Positions 36,464 to 44,425 of a stretch of 64,000 nucleotides of DNA are shown piece by piece. This DNA is from JACVRN01 sp036389255 (lineage in GTDB: Bacteria; Acidobacteriota; Blastocatellia; Pyrinomonadales; Pyrinomonadaceae). Below the pieces are notes generated by a model that was not told the DNA's origin, did no database searches, and saw only the letters and a list, made by a program, of their open reading frames with translations. Both the position numbers and the translations under genes were made by a program. The stretch's first letter is position 1; the number at the start of each line of letters is the position of its first letter. Location: contig DASVQI010000033.1 in NCBI GenBank assembly GCA_036389255.1, positions 60,943 to 124,942 on the forward strand, read 5' to 3'.

Positions 36464-37599
36464 TGAGACTCCCCCGCTCGCTCCTCGTCGTACCAGCTCC
36501 CGCGCACGAAGGGAAGCTCCGAGACGTGCGCTTCCATCTCCTCATCGTTGCTCATGACTCGCAGGGGCGTCCCCGGCTGAAGGTAATCATACTTGACGTA
36601 GCCGAGCGCGACCGTCCGGCTCAAGCTGGGCGAATGTGCGGCGGAGGTAATCCATCCAATCTCTTTCCCTTCCGCAGTTCTAATCTTGTCGCCCGCGCTG
36701 ACTCCGGCCTCCGTGTCGAGCATAATTCCGGCGAGGCGCTTCGCCACGTGGCCGCGAAAGTGTATGCGCGCGATTATCTCCTGCCCTATGTAGCAGCCCT
36801 TCGTAAAACTGACCGCATCGTCAAGGCCCGTCTCAAGCACCACTTTCGTTTCGTCAATGTCCACGCCGAATCGCGGCAGGCCCGCTTCGACTCTGAGAAT
36901 CTCAAGCGCATCGAAGCCTGCGGGTTGCGCCCCCGCTTTTGATAGCGCTTCCCAGAGAGAGACGGAAGCTTCGGCGCTGGTGAACAGGTCGAAGCCGTCT
37001 TCAGCCGTGTGCGTCGCGCGTATGACGCTTACCTCGGAGCCTTCCCACTCCACGTTGATAATTTGCCCGCGCGCCACAGTTGCCGCTTCTTCGCCAAGCA
37101 CGGCGCGAACAATCTCGGAAGCCGATTTGCCCTGCACCGAGACGAGCGCCGTATCATTCGTCACGTCCGTCACGGTGAAATCTCCCGCGAGCGTGAACCG
37201 TCCAAGCGTCTTGATAATCTGCTCTCGCGTCACGGCCTCCGTCTCGAAGAGGAAAGCGCTGCCGCGTCTGAGCACGCGAGCGTGCGCCAGCATTCGTCCC
37301 TGCACGTTCGGGAAAGCCGCAGCCATCCAAGAATTGTCGGCCAGCGCCTTAACGTCGTTCGTTATAAGCCCGTTCAGGAAAAGCACGGCTTCCGTGCCGC
37401 CAATCTCTATGCGCCCGCGAGAAGAGAGGTCAATCAGCCCTGCGCCCACTTCGCGCACCGCCCTGTATTCGGCCATCACGTCGCCATAGGAGGCCGGGAC
37501 AAGGTAGCCGTCGCGCACCTCCAACTCTGCGCCCGCGCGCCTGTGCGCTTCATCGAGCGGCGATTTATGAACCGCGTCTCTTTCAACTACTTCGCTCAT
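36460..37599 (-). CDS. ygfZ: YgfZ/GcvT-like folate-binding protein
   Basis: About 379 residues from the ATG at 37599, two bases after the upstream stop. It contains the YgfZ signature KGCYIGQEIIARIHFRG, whose cysteine is important in the family, within a GcvT-like aminomethyltransferase fold (residues about 35-300), followed by a small barrel. YgfZ proteins use tetrahydrofolate and help assemble or repair certain iron-sulphur enzymes. It sits between the Fe-S-type uracil-DNA glycosylase and a small coupled gene; the pairing with an Fe-S protein is suggestive. Confidence 0.9.
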   Translation of the reverse strand: MSEVVERDAVHKSPLDEAHRRAGAELEVRDGYLVPASYGDVMAEYRAVREVGAGLIDLSSRGRIEIGGTEAVLFLNGLITNDVKALADNSWMAAAFPNVQGRMLAHARVLRRGSAFLFETEAVTREQIIKTLGRFTLAGDFTVTDVTNDTALVSVQGKSASEIVRAVLGEEAATVARGQIINVEWEGSEVSVIRATHTAEDGFDLFTSAEASVSLWEALSKAGAQPAGFDALEILRVEAGLPRFGVDIDETKVVLETGLDDAVSFTKGCYIGQEIIARIHFRGHVAKRLAGIMLDTEAGVSAGDKIRTAEGKEIGWITSAAHSPSLSRTVALGYVKYDYLQPGTPLRVMSNDEEMEAHVSELPFVRGSWYDEERAGESQ

Positions 37600-37601
37600 C
37601 T

Positions 37602-38267
37602 TTAGCCGACACCGCTTCCCTTTCCTTCGCTCATCCGCAGCGCACGCGCCACCGTCTTGTAGTCCCGCAACTGCTCCGCCTCGCGGCGATGCGAGGCCAG
37701 CACCTGCGGGCTCGGATGATAAAGCGGAACGAGAACGCGCCCGCCCCACTCGAAGATTTTTCCCGCCGCTTCTCTTAAATTAAGCGGATGATACTCAATG
37801 GCACGCAGCGCTTCAAGCGAGACACGCCCCATCGTGGCTATAACGCGCGGGCTTATAACCTCAATCTGCCTGCGTAAGTATTCGGAGCAGTTCGCCATCT
37901 CCGCGCGAGTCGGCGTGCGGTTCGCGCCCGACTCGCGGCGCGGGTTACAGAGCACCGCGTTGGTGATGAAAATTCGGGAGCGCGGAAGATTTATGGAGGC
38001 TATGAAGCGCGTGAAATTCCGTCCCGACTGGTCGCCGTAAAAGGGTATGCGCGTGCGGTCGCCGCCCTGACGGCCGGGCGCTTCGCCTATGAACATGACG
38101 GAAGCGCCGGGCGCTCCGTTCAGCTCGCTCAGGACGGCCCTGCGCCCGCACATAGCCTCGCACCTGCGACAAACGGCGGCTTCGCTGACAAGCTCCGAAA
38201 ACAGAAGGCCGCCATCGCCGGGCGAGCTGCCGCCTAAAGAATTTTGATAGACGCCGTGACGGGACAT
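37602..38267 (-). CDS. Uracil-DNA glycosylase superfamily protein (family 4/5 type)
   Basis: About 221 residues if the ATG at 38267 is used; the SD sequence is weak and the frame is open further upstream. The features are CRRCEAMCGRR near residue 28 (two of the Fe-S cysteines), MFIGEAPGRQGGDRTRIPFY (uracil-site motif A region), ITNAVLCNPRRE (a further Fe-S Cys) and LVPLYHPSPQ (motif B, with His). The enzyme class removes uracil from DNA as the first step of base-excision repair. The GEAPG motif and the NPRRE sequence separate it from UNG; the exact subfamily is unclear. Confidence 0.88.
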   Translation of the reverse strand: MSRHGVYQNSLGGSSPGDGGLLFSELVSEAAVCRRCEAMCGRRAVLSELNGAPGASVMFIGEAPGRQGGDRTRIPFYGDQSGRNFTRFIASINLPRSRIFITNAVLCNPRRESGANRTPTRAEMANCSEYLRRQIEVISPRVIATMGRVSLEALRAIEYHPLNLREAAGKIFEWGGRVLVPLYHPSPQVLASHRREAEQLRDYKTVARALRMSEGKGSGVG

Positions 38268-38387
38268 AACAGGAATCTTAACAGAGGCAGGTGAAAGCTG
38301 CGATTCGCGGCGACTGATTCGTTGACTAGCCGCGCTATTTGAGGCATACAAACATCTGGTCTTCATTCGAAAGGGAGGAGAGGCGCT

Positions 38388-38945
38388 ATGGCTGACAGGA
38401 GAAGCAGAGCCGTTACCGGTGATGAAACCGCAGAGCCCAGCAAAGCACAGCTTCAGAAGAGCATAGAAGAGACGCGCGAGTCTATCTCGCAGACGGTCGA
38501 AGAGATTAAAGAGACGGTCACGGATCAATATGAGTCCGTCAAGGAGACTGTCGCGGACGTGATAGGCTGGAACGAAGAGTTCAGCAAGAACCCTGTGGTC
38601 TGGGGCCTCGGCGCGATGAGCGTGGGCTTAATCATAGGCTACAGCATAGCCGTCGTGCGCAATGACGACGGCAAGCCTTCTTCACGAAGGCGCTCGCGCC
38701 CCGATTCGTCCGCAGACAGTTTCTTCGACGGCTTGTCGCGCGTGGGCATGACGTTCGTGCTTCCCGCCGTCACCAACAAAATCAGGGACGTGTTCGGCGT
38801 AGACCTCTCTGAGCACCTGCTGGGGCTGACAAGCGGCGAGCCTGAAAGACGCCAGACGCGCCCGCGTCGAAAGAGCAGCGCCAAGAAAGCCGCGAAGAAG
38901 GGGCCGGGCAAGAAACGGGCAACCAAAAAGCGTGGAGCAAAGTAA
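38388..38945 (+). CDS. Membrane protein with amphipathic helix and Lys/Arg-rich histone-like tail
   Basis: 185 residues; GGGAGGAG upstream of the ATG. Residues about 18-65 form a long charged helix with repeats (ESISQTVEEIKETVTDQYES), as in DUF3618-like proteins. A transmembrane helix lies at about 70-88 (VVWGLGAMSVGLIIGYSIAV). The last 35 residues (RRKSSAKKAAKKGPGKKRAT) resemble the tail of histone H1, and could bind DNA or teichoic-acid-like polyanions. It diverges from the glycosylase gene. Confidence 0.75.
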   Translation: MADRRSRAVTGDETAEPSKAQLQKSIEETRESISQTVEEIKETVTDQYESVKETVADVIGWNEEFSKNPVVWGLGAMSVGLIIGYSIAVVRNDDGKPSSRRRSRPDSSADSFFDGLSRVGMTFVLPAVTNKIRDVFGVDLSEHLLGLTSGEPERRQTRPRRKSSAKKAAKKGPGKKRATKKRGAK

Positions 38946-38956
38946 ATCGAGCCTGT

Positions 38957-39015
38957 CACGCGAAGCAACGCTAAACGAACATTAGCTCTGTGCTGTCTTA
39001 GCGTTGCTTCGCGTG
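38957..39015 (+). terminator. Terminator hairpin after the histone-tail protein
   Basis: CACGCGAAGCAACGCTAA (38957-38974) pairs exactly with TTAGCGTTGCTTCGCGTG (38998-39015). It begins 12 bases after the stop, with CTTCCTTCCCGTTTT downstream. It also lies beyond the stop of the convergent gene at 39051, and may serve both. Confidence 0.85.
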
Positions 39016-39050
39016 CTTCCTTCCCGTTTTAGTCGGCTGCCCTGAGAATT

Positions 39051-40046
39051 CTACTTCTGAACCGTTATGTCCCGCGTGGTCGAGTTGTAATCGCCGTTGG
39101 CCACCACGTTGCCGTCCTTGTCAACAAGCTCAAGCTTGACGGTGTGCTTGCCGCTAGTCCAGCCTGCGAGCCAGATTGGCTGCCACTTGTCGAGCATCTT
39201 CGCCTCGCCTCCGTCCACCGAATAACGCACGCGATACTCGCCGCCGTCTCCCGCCAGCTTAGCGTTGGAGAGCCAGAAATCTATCATAATCGGGTCGGCG
39301 TCGGCTCCCTTGTACTCGCCCTTCGGGCGGCTGTAGGTCAGCAGAGGCTTCTTCGGGTCAACGTCGCCCGCGTTGCTCGACGCGAAGTCTTTGCCTTCCG
39401 TGGCACTTTGCGCGCCAGCGTTCGCGTTGCTCGCAGCGCCCGAGTTGGCGTTTGCCATCACCTGCCCCGTGTTCGTAGTAGTGGGCTTAGACGCATCGCC
39501 GCCTCCTTTGACCGTGAAGGTCACAATCTGGAAGTTCCCCTCGTTCTTGTAGCTCTCGTGCCAGGGGCGAGAGGCGAAGACGCGAATCGTGTGCTTGCCT
39601 TCCGCGACGTTGCGAAGCTCGAACGGCTGCTCCAGATTGTAATAAGCCTCGTAGGGCTGGTTATCCAGAATGACGTGAATGTGCGGCCCCATCCCGGTGG
39701 CGGGGTCTTTGCCCGGCTTATAGCCCTTATCGCTGGTCAGATTCAGCTTGAGGCGAACCGTTGAGCCGGTGATGGTAGCGCCCTCGCGCGGCTCTATAAT
39801 GCGCAGCTTCGGAGAAGCCGTGTCGGCCTCGCCAAGCGCCGCCGCCTTGTCTTTCACGCCTTGCGGGCGCTCCGTGCTGGCCGTCAGATTCTGCGCGGCT
39901 GGCGTAGCCGTTGCTGCGGGCGCATTCGTGTTGGTCGTCGCGGTGGTGTTTGAATTCGCGTTATCCGCAGGCGCACAGGCCGCGCACAAAAGCGCCAGCG
40001 CAAAGAAAAACGTTGTCGTGATAGAGATACGCTTCAACAATCTCAT
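39051..40046 (-). CDS. Lipoprotein with two Ig-like domains (DUF4399-like)
   Basis: About 331 residues from the ATG at 40046, with GGAGGA just upstream. The lipobox LLCAAC places Cys at about residue 21. A low-complexity Asn/Thr/Ala segment follows, then two beta-sandwich regions: residues about 80-185 (RIIEPREGATITGSTVRLKL and GPHIHVILDNQPYEAYYN, as in DUF4399) and about 225-330 (YRVRYSVDGGEAKML). GPHIHVILD with GKHTIRVFASRPWH may contact metal or ligand. It is probably anchored to the outer or inner membrane. Function unknown. Confidence 0.82.
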   Translation of the reverse strand: MRLLKRISITTTFFFALALLCAACAPADNANSNTTATTNTNAPAATATPAAQNLTASTERPQGVKDKAAALGEADTASPKLRIIEPREGATITGSTVRLKLNLTSDKGYKPGKDPATGMGPHIHVILDNQPYEAYYNLEQPFELRNVAEGKHTIRVFASRPWHESYKNEGNFQIVTFTVKGGGDASKPTTTNTGQVMANANSGAASNANAGAQSATEGKDFASSNAGDVDPKKPLLTYSRPKGEYKGADADPIMIDFWLSNAKLAGDGGEYRVRYSVDGGEAKMLDKWQPIWLAGWTSGKHTVKLELVDKDGNVVANGDYNSTTRDITVQK

Positions 40047-40062
40047 CTGTCCTCCGAATGAA

Positions 40063-40127
40063 AAGGATTGAATCATCGGTTCATTTCTTCATTGAATCAA
40101 TGAACCGGTGATTCAATGAATCAATCC
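40063..40127. repeat. Palindromic repeat, family B (GATTCA/TGAATC), copy 1
   Basis: GGATTGAATCATCGGTTCAT and the approximate reverse complement of its arms make a weak hairpin, with ATTGAATCAATGAACCGG at the centre. It lies directly upstream of the lipoprotein gene and just after the superoxide dismutase stop at 40131, so it lies in a short gap between two minus-strand genes. Confidence 0.7.
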
Positions 40128-40130
40128 CTT

Positions 40131-40769
40131 CTACGCTGTTTGGCTTGCGGTGTTGTCGGTGCGTGCCGTCAGGCGTCTTTCGACGGCGTCCCAGTCAATG
40201 TTGGAGAAGAACGCTTCTATGTACTTGGGGCGCTCCGAAGGCTTGTAGTCCAGAAGGAAAGCGTGCTCCCAGACATCCATCACCAGTACCGGATTGAAGC
40301 CCGAGACGTTCCCCACCTCGTGCAGAGTAATCCAGTGATTCGACAACCTGCCGTTGGCGGGATTCTCGTAGCAGATGGCCCAGCCCACGCCGCGCATCTT
40401 TCCTACTCCTATGAAGTCAGCCTTCCAGATGTCGTAGCTGCCGAAAGACTCTTCCGCAGTCTTGTAGATGCGCGAAGTTTTTTCCGGGTCGCCGGAGCCC
40501 TGCCGCTTCATGTTGCCGAAGTAATATTCGTGAAGCACCATGCCGTTGTACTCGAACCCCAGCCTTCTGGTCAGCTCCGAGTACGCAGGCATCTCGTCCT
40601 GATCTACCTTGCCGTCCTGTAGGAACTCTGAAATCCTTGCCGTCAGGTTGTTCGTCTCCTTGACGTAGCCCTCGTAGAGCTTGAAGTGCATCTCAAGAGT
40701 CTGATCCGAGATGCCGTTCAGCCCGCTCAAGTCGAACTGCTTGGGCTGATAGACGCTATTAAAACCCAT
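40131..40769 (-). CDS. Iron/manganese superoxide dismutase
   Basis: About 212 residues. The ATG at 40769 is preferred because the AGGAGG lies directly against an upstream TTG. The metal ligands read as His in EMHFKLYEGYV, His in MVLHEYYFGNM and Asp plus His in DVWEHAFLLDY, matching the Fe/Mn-SOD arrangement. It converts superoxide to peroxide and oxygen. No export signal is visible, so it is probably cytoplasmic. The metal (Fe or Mn) cannot be read confidently. Many Fe/Mn SODs have a His-rich N-terminal motif; here the first ligand is in an unusual EMHFKL context. Confidence 0.9.
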   Translation of the reverse strand: MGFNSVYQPKQFDLSGLNGISDQTLEMHFKLYEGYVKETNNLTARISEFLQDGKVDQDEMPAYSELTRRLGFEYNGMVLHEYYFGNMKRQGSGDPEKTSRIYKTAEESFGSYDIWKADFIGVGKMRGVGWAICYENPANGRLSNHWITLHEVGNVSGFNPVLVMDVWEHAFLLDYKPSERPKYIEAFFSNIDWDAVERRLTARTDNTASQTA

Positions 40770-40946
40770 CTTCTTTTTCAACCTCCTGAATTATTGCCCC
40801 GGGATTCCGCACACGGCCACAGGGTTCTCACGGCGGAATCGAAGAATTGATGAAATTGAATGCGAGTGGCTATTTAATATTTACGCGCAAGTGTGGCGAA
40901 TCCATTGAGAGGATTAGTCTTTAGTATGGCGGAAAAGAGAGCGAAG

Positions 40947-40997
40947 AAAGGCCGCGAGTGATGAATGAAAGAGTTTCATTCATCACTCGCGGCCTTT
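40947..40997 (-). terminator. Terminator of the PuuD-like gene
   Basis: Perfect 24-base arms (left AAAGGCCGCGAGTGATGAAT then GAAA, 40947-40970; right 40974-40997) around a three-base loop. On the minus strand it is followed by CTTCGCTCTCTTTTCC. It starts 18 bases after the stop at 41016. Confidence 0.93.
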
Positions 40998-41015
40998 GAA
41001 GAGTGGCTCTTGTTC

Positions 41016-41795
41016 TTACTTTCCGAACAGAATCCAGTCGCCGTGCGAAGTGCCCATGAAAAACAGCATGGGCAAGCTGAGCCATGCGTTGGTGCGCGAC
41101 GCCAGAAATGCTTTGCGCGCGTCTTCGGGCGAAGGCGCTTGGCCCTCTCCCTTGAAGGCCGCGATGGCCCGCTTCTGCACGCGCCAGATGATGCCCCACA
41201 CGTTCAGCAGCATCATGATGCCGAGCCCGCCGCCTATGCCTATAGAGACGCTCTTGTTGCCCAGATAGCGACCGCCCGCGCCTCCGGCATTGCCCAGCAC
41301 GTAAACAATCACGACCGAAAACAGTATGACCACGATGCCTATCGCCACCGCCAGCACGCGCCCGTCTTTCGTCAGCGCGGGCACCATGTACAGGCCGTAG
41401 ATAATCGCGTAGGTGATGAGCACAATGACCAGCCAGATGCCCAGATATGCCCATGCGTTGACGCCCGCGTTTCTGGCTTCGCTGGACAGAATGTACATGG
41501 CGTAGTAGGTCAGCCCGGCCAGCACCGTGACGACCGCGCCCCAGCGAAAGTACCAGAGACTGCGACCGAGAAGGTCAGGGTTGACCTTCTTCTTCGAGTC
41601 GGCGTCCATAACCTTCTGCACGGGAACATTGATTAGGTTGAAGAAGTATAGAAGGCCAATCCATGTGATGCCCGCTACGAAGTGAGTCCAGCGCAAGATG
41701 GCACGCGCCACGTCCGCGCCGGAGGTGGGCGCGTGTACCAAGTCCTGCAAGAATCCGAAGCTAACAGGGAGATGAGTTAGAAACTCGCTCAGCAT
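41016..41795 (-). CDS. Urate hydroxylase PuuD-like membrane protein
   Basis: About 259 residues; the ATG at 41795 has GGAGGACGT ahead of it. Six or more transmembrane helices: residues about 30-52 (WTHFVAGITWIGLLYFFNLI), 75-100, 115-140 (GIWLVIVLITYAIIYGLYMV), 145-165, 185-205 and 230-250. WTHFVAGITWIG and the conserved His/Trp in helix 1 match the PuuD (PF06181) membrane domain. PuuD has been linked to urate oxidation through a cytochrome c, but other proteins with this domain are cytochromes with other roles. No fused cytochrome-c CxxCH is present, and no other purine genes are nearby, so the substrate is uncertain. Confidence 0.8.
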   Translation of the reverse strand: MLSEFLTHLPVSFGFLQDLVHAPTSGADVARAILRWTHFVAGITWIGLLYFFNLINVPVQKVMDADSKKKVNPDLLGRSLWYFRWGAVVTVLAGLTYYAMYILSSEARNAGVNAWAYLGIWLVIVLITYAIIYGLYMVPALTKDGRVLAVAIGIVVILFSVVIVYVLGNAGGAGGRYLGNKSVSIGIGGGLGIMMLLNVWGIIWRVQKRAIAAFKGEGQAPSPEDARKAFLASRTNAWLSLPMLFFMGTSHGDWILFGK

Positions 41796-41958
41796 ACGTC
41801 CTCCGTCCATGTTGGTCTTGTGAAGCCGTAAAGCTTAGTCGGCGTACTCGGAAAAAGCAGCGCTTCAAGCGCGCGATAACCGCGTCCATCGCGTCACGTA
41901 GTCTGGAAAATATTTACGCGCCAGAGATTACACCAGAGCAACCGCAGGCGCAATAAAC

Positions 41959-42016
41959 TTGATTGATTCACCGGCTCATTGATTCAATGAACTGAATGAA
42001 TAAATGAATCAATCTT
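41959..42016. repeat. Palindromic repeat, family B, copy 2
   Basis: TTGATTGATTCACCGGCTCA and the complementary ATGAATCAATC end carry the same GATTCA, CCGG and TGAATC blocks as the copy at 40063. It lies between the PuuD-like gene start (41795) and the ferredoxin stop (42009), which it overlaps by eight bases. Confidence 0.7.
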
Positions 42017-42344
42017 CCGTGGGTCTGGTGCCGGCCGGGATTCCCTTGACGCTCGACTGGTTGATTACCTTGACCTTGAGGTCGTCTATGACGCGCACCT
42101 GACAGGAGAGGCGAACGTTTTCGGCCAGTCCCGCCTCGGCCGCCAGACGGTTGCGCTCAAGCTCGCCTATCTCGCCGGGGTCGCCCGCCAGCACTTCTAC
42201 GCGGCAAGTAGTGCAGCGAGCGTTTCCGCCGCAGCGATGCAGTATGTCAATGCCCGCGTCCTCTAGGGCAAGCACCAGCTTGCGCCCCTCTTCGGCCTCG
42301 AAACTGCTCACACCAGCAGCCGCTTCCGCTTCAACCTTCGGCAT
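42009..42344 (-). CDS. 2Fe-2S ferredoxin
   Basis: 111 residues. Ferredoxin fold with cluster cysteines Cys-x5-Cys-x2-Cys in RCGGNARCTTCRVEV and a distal Cys in VRLSCQVRV, the plant/isc-type pattern. The C-terminus ends in a polar tail (GIPAGTRPTED). It carries single electrons to a partner oxygenase or reductase; no obvious partner is adjacent. It sits upstream, on the same strand, of the PuuD-like gene with a 200-base gap containing the repeat. Confidence 0.93.
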   Translation of the reverse strand: MPKVEAEAAAGVSSFEAEEGRKLVLALEDAGIDILHRCGGNARCTTCRVEVLAGDPGEIGELERNRLAAEAGLAENVRLSCQVRVIDDLKVKVINQSSVKGIPAGTRPTED

Positions 42345-42458
42345 GATTCTCGTTTGCTCCTGAACAAATTTAAGGGATGAATTTCGTTTCGGACTTTCTC
42401 ATACTTGCGCCGCGAACCGCAAGCGGAAAGAGCGTAAAGGCTCGAATCCACGGCTGGC

Positions 42459-42947
42459 TCACCCGGACAGCTTCAACTCCATGTAGAGCGTGCCGGTCAC
42501 AGGGTTGCCGTAATAAGGCTCTATCTCCTCGAACCCGAGCGAGCGGTAGACGGAGACGGCTCTTCCCATCTGCGACGGCAGAGTGTCGAGCCGCATGCGC
42601 CTGTAGCCAATCGCGCGCGCCTCCGCGATTATATGCTCCGCCAGAACGCGCCCGAGCCCGAGCCCACGAAACTGCGGGCGCACAAAGAGCCGCTTCATCT
42701 CGCAAACGTCTTCGCCCAAATCCCTGAGGGCGACGCAGCCCGCCACCTCTCCGTCGTAGAGGGCCAGAATCAGTCGGCCGCGCGGCGGCGCATAAGCGCC
42801 GGGAAGCTCACGCAGCTCCCGCTCGAAGTTCTGAAAGCAGAGGTCAATCCTGAGCCAAGCGGCGTACTCTTCAAAGAGGCTGCGCGCTTCGCTAATCTCG
42901 GCAGCAGACTCTGCCTCTTTCAGCTTCAACACGTTCCCACTCGTCAT
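42459..42947 (-). CDS. GNAT N-acetyltransferase
   Basis: 162 residues. GNAT fold: motif A RPQFRGLGLGRVLAEHIIAE binds acetyl-CoA (R-x-x-G-x-G), preceded by strand CEMKRLFV and followed by the motif B part MRLDTLPSQMGRAVSVYRSL. It ends SLGFEEIEPYYGNPVTGTLY. The acceptor is unknown; the pattern YYGNPVTGTLYMEL is common in small unspecific members. The VOC gene upstream ends in the overlapping TGATG, so the two are co-translated. Confidence 0.9.
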   Translation of the reverse strand: MTSGNVLKLKEAESAAEISEARSLFEEYAAWLRIDLCFQNFERELRELPGAYAPPRGRLILALYDGEVAGCVALRDLGEDVCEMKRLFVRPQFRGLGLGRVLAEHIIAEARAIGYRRMRLDTLPSQMGRAVSVYRSLGFEEIEPYYGNPVTGTLYMELKLSG

Positions 42948-43312
42948 CAGGGCTGGTATTCAGGCGGGTAGTATATGACTTCGACGGCGTTGCCCCCTAC
43001 GCCCTTCGTGTAAAAGGAGACGGAGCGGTCGCGGTGCTCTTTGAGCGGACGGCCTTCGCGCCGCGCGGCCTCTTCCAGAGCCTCGCGCGTCTCCACGCGC
43101 AGGCCCATGTGCGGCGGGTGTTTGGAGCCGGGCGCGAGCAGCGCTATGCCGAACCCGCGCGCGTCCCTGAGCATGGCCCAGTCGTCATAAAGCGTCTCAA
43201 CGCGAAAGCCTATGCTCTCGTATTCCGCCACGTCCCGGCTTATATCTTCCGACTTGACGGCGATGTGATCCAGCACCACTTCTTCAAAACGACGCTCCAA
43301 CTGCTCCTGCAT
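42947..43312 (-). CDS. VOC-superfamily (glyoxalase-like) protein
   Basis: 121 residues; AAGGGGAAAG precedes the ATG. It begins VVLDHIAVKSEDISRDVAEY with a His on the first strand, typical of metal-binding VOC proteins, and has HPPHMGLRVET on the second half and a Glu-bearing last strand (GGNAVEVIYYPP). One VOC module; dimers form the active site. Likely roles include methylmalonyl-CoA epimerase-like, glyoxalase-like or dioxygenase-like chemistry, but the sequence does not decide. Confidence 0.85.
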   Translation of the reverse strand: MQEQLERRFEEVVLDHIAVKSEDISRDVAEYESIGFRVETLYDDWAMLRDARGFGIALLAPGSKHPPHMGLRVETREALEEAARREGRPLKEHRDRSVSFYTKGVGGNAVEVIYYPPEYQP

Positions 43313-43453
43313 AACTTTCCCCTTTCTGATTACGCCTGTGAATTATGGATTGTAACGCCGCCGGAAAAAAAGCTGAAGGCATGAGCCGATTCTTGACAGC
43401 CGCGAAGCTTTCGCGCAACCCTAAGCCAACCTGAAATCAGAAGGAGAGAGAGC

Positions 43454-44401
43454 ATGAGCGGCGGCCAACGCATTGTTTCACTTCTGCCATCTTCGACCGA
43501 GATTGTCTGCGCGCTCGGGCTCAGAGACTCGCTCGTGGGCATCACGCACGAATGCGATTACCCGGCGGCGCTGGAGGGGCTGCCGCGCCTGACCGCCAGC
43601 CGCATCTCGCACGAAACCATGACGAGCAGCGAGATTGACCACGCCGTGCGCTCGCAACTGGACGGCCACGGCTCCATCTACGATTTGGACGAAGAGCGAT
43701 TGCTGCGGCTTCGGCCCGACCTCATCATCACGCAGGAGCTTTGCGAAGTCTGCGCCGTCAGCTACAAGACCGTACGGCAGGCGGCGCGCATGTTCGAGAC
43801 AGACGTGCGCGTAGTCTCGCTTGAGCCGAACACCATCGCTGACATCTTCGACAACATACGAACGGTCGCGCAGTTGACGGGAACAGAAGGCGCGGCCGAA
43901 GAGTTAATCACGGGGTTGACCGCGCGCCTTGACCGGCTGGAAGACGCCACTCGCGCAATCGAACGACGCCTGCGCACGCTCATGCTCGAATGGCTTGAGC
44001 CGCCTTTCTCGCCCGGCCACTGGGTGCCGGAGCAGGTTCGACTTGCCGGAGGCGACCACGGCTTCGGACGGGCGGGCGAAAAATCCGTGACTACTACCGC
44101 AGACGAGATAAGGGAGTATGCGCCGGAGGTAATCGTCATGATTCCCTGCGGCTACTACAAAGAAGAGATACTGCGGCAACTGCCGTCTGCGCGGCTGCCC
44201 GAAGGCTTTCGTGAGCTTCCGGCGGTCAAACGCCAAGAGGTCTGGGCCGTGGACGCCACCAGCTACTTCAGCCGTCCGGGCCCGCGCGTGGTAGACGGCG
44301 CAGAGATATTAGCGCGCATTCTACACCCGGAGATTTTCGGCCAGCCGGAGGAAGCCGAAGCCGTGCGCGTTCCCACAGAACTGCTGCGCTCACAAAGCTA
44401 A
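43454..44401 (+). CDS. BtuF-like cobalamin/substrate-binding protein without signal peptide
   Basis: 315 residues with GAAGGAGAG upstream. RIVSLLPSSTEIVCALGL and VGITHECDYP are typical of cobalamin-binding BtuF relatives, as is LRPDLIITQELCEVCAVSY. It is a two-lobed periplasmic-binding-protein fold. No signal peptide or lipobox is present (MSGGQRIVSLLPS), so unlike E. coli BtuF it would stay in the cytoplasm. It is followed after 24 bases by the DNA ligase gene, probably an operon. A cytoplasmic corrinoid-binding role is inferred, not shown. Confidence 0.82.
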   Translation: MSGGQRIVSLLPSSTEIVCALGLRDSLVGITHECDYPAALEGLPRLTASRISHETMTSSEIDHAVRSQLDGHGSIYDLDEERLLRLRPDLIITQELCEVCAVSYKTVRQAARMFETDVRVVSLEPNTIADIFDNIRTVAQLTGTEGAAEELITGLTARLDRLEDATRAIERRLRTLMLEWLEPPFSPGHWVPEQVRLAGGDHGFGRAGEKSVTTTADEIREYAPEVIVMIPCGYYKEEILRQLPSARLPEGFRELPAVKRQEVWAVDATSYFSRPGPRVVDGAEILARILHPEIFGQPEEAEAVRVPTELLRSQS

Positions 44402-44425
44402 CGGGCGGAGATTCAAGAGCAAAAG

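Noticed and set aside
40921..41454. Minus-strand frame in the PuuD-like gene region
   Set aside because: Arg/Gly-rich alternative frame that runs through the terminator stem; the true frame has six membrane helices.
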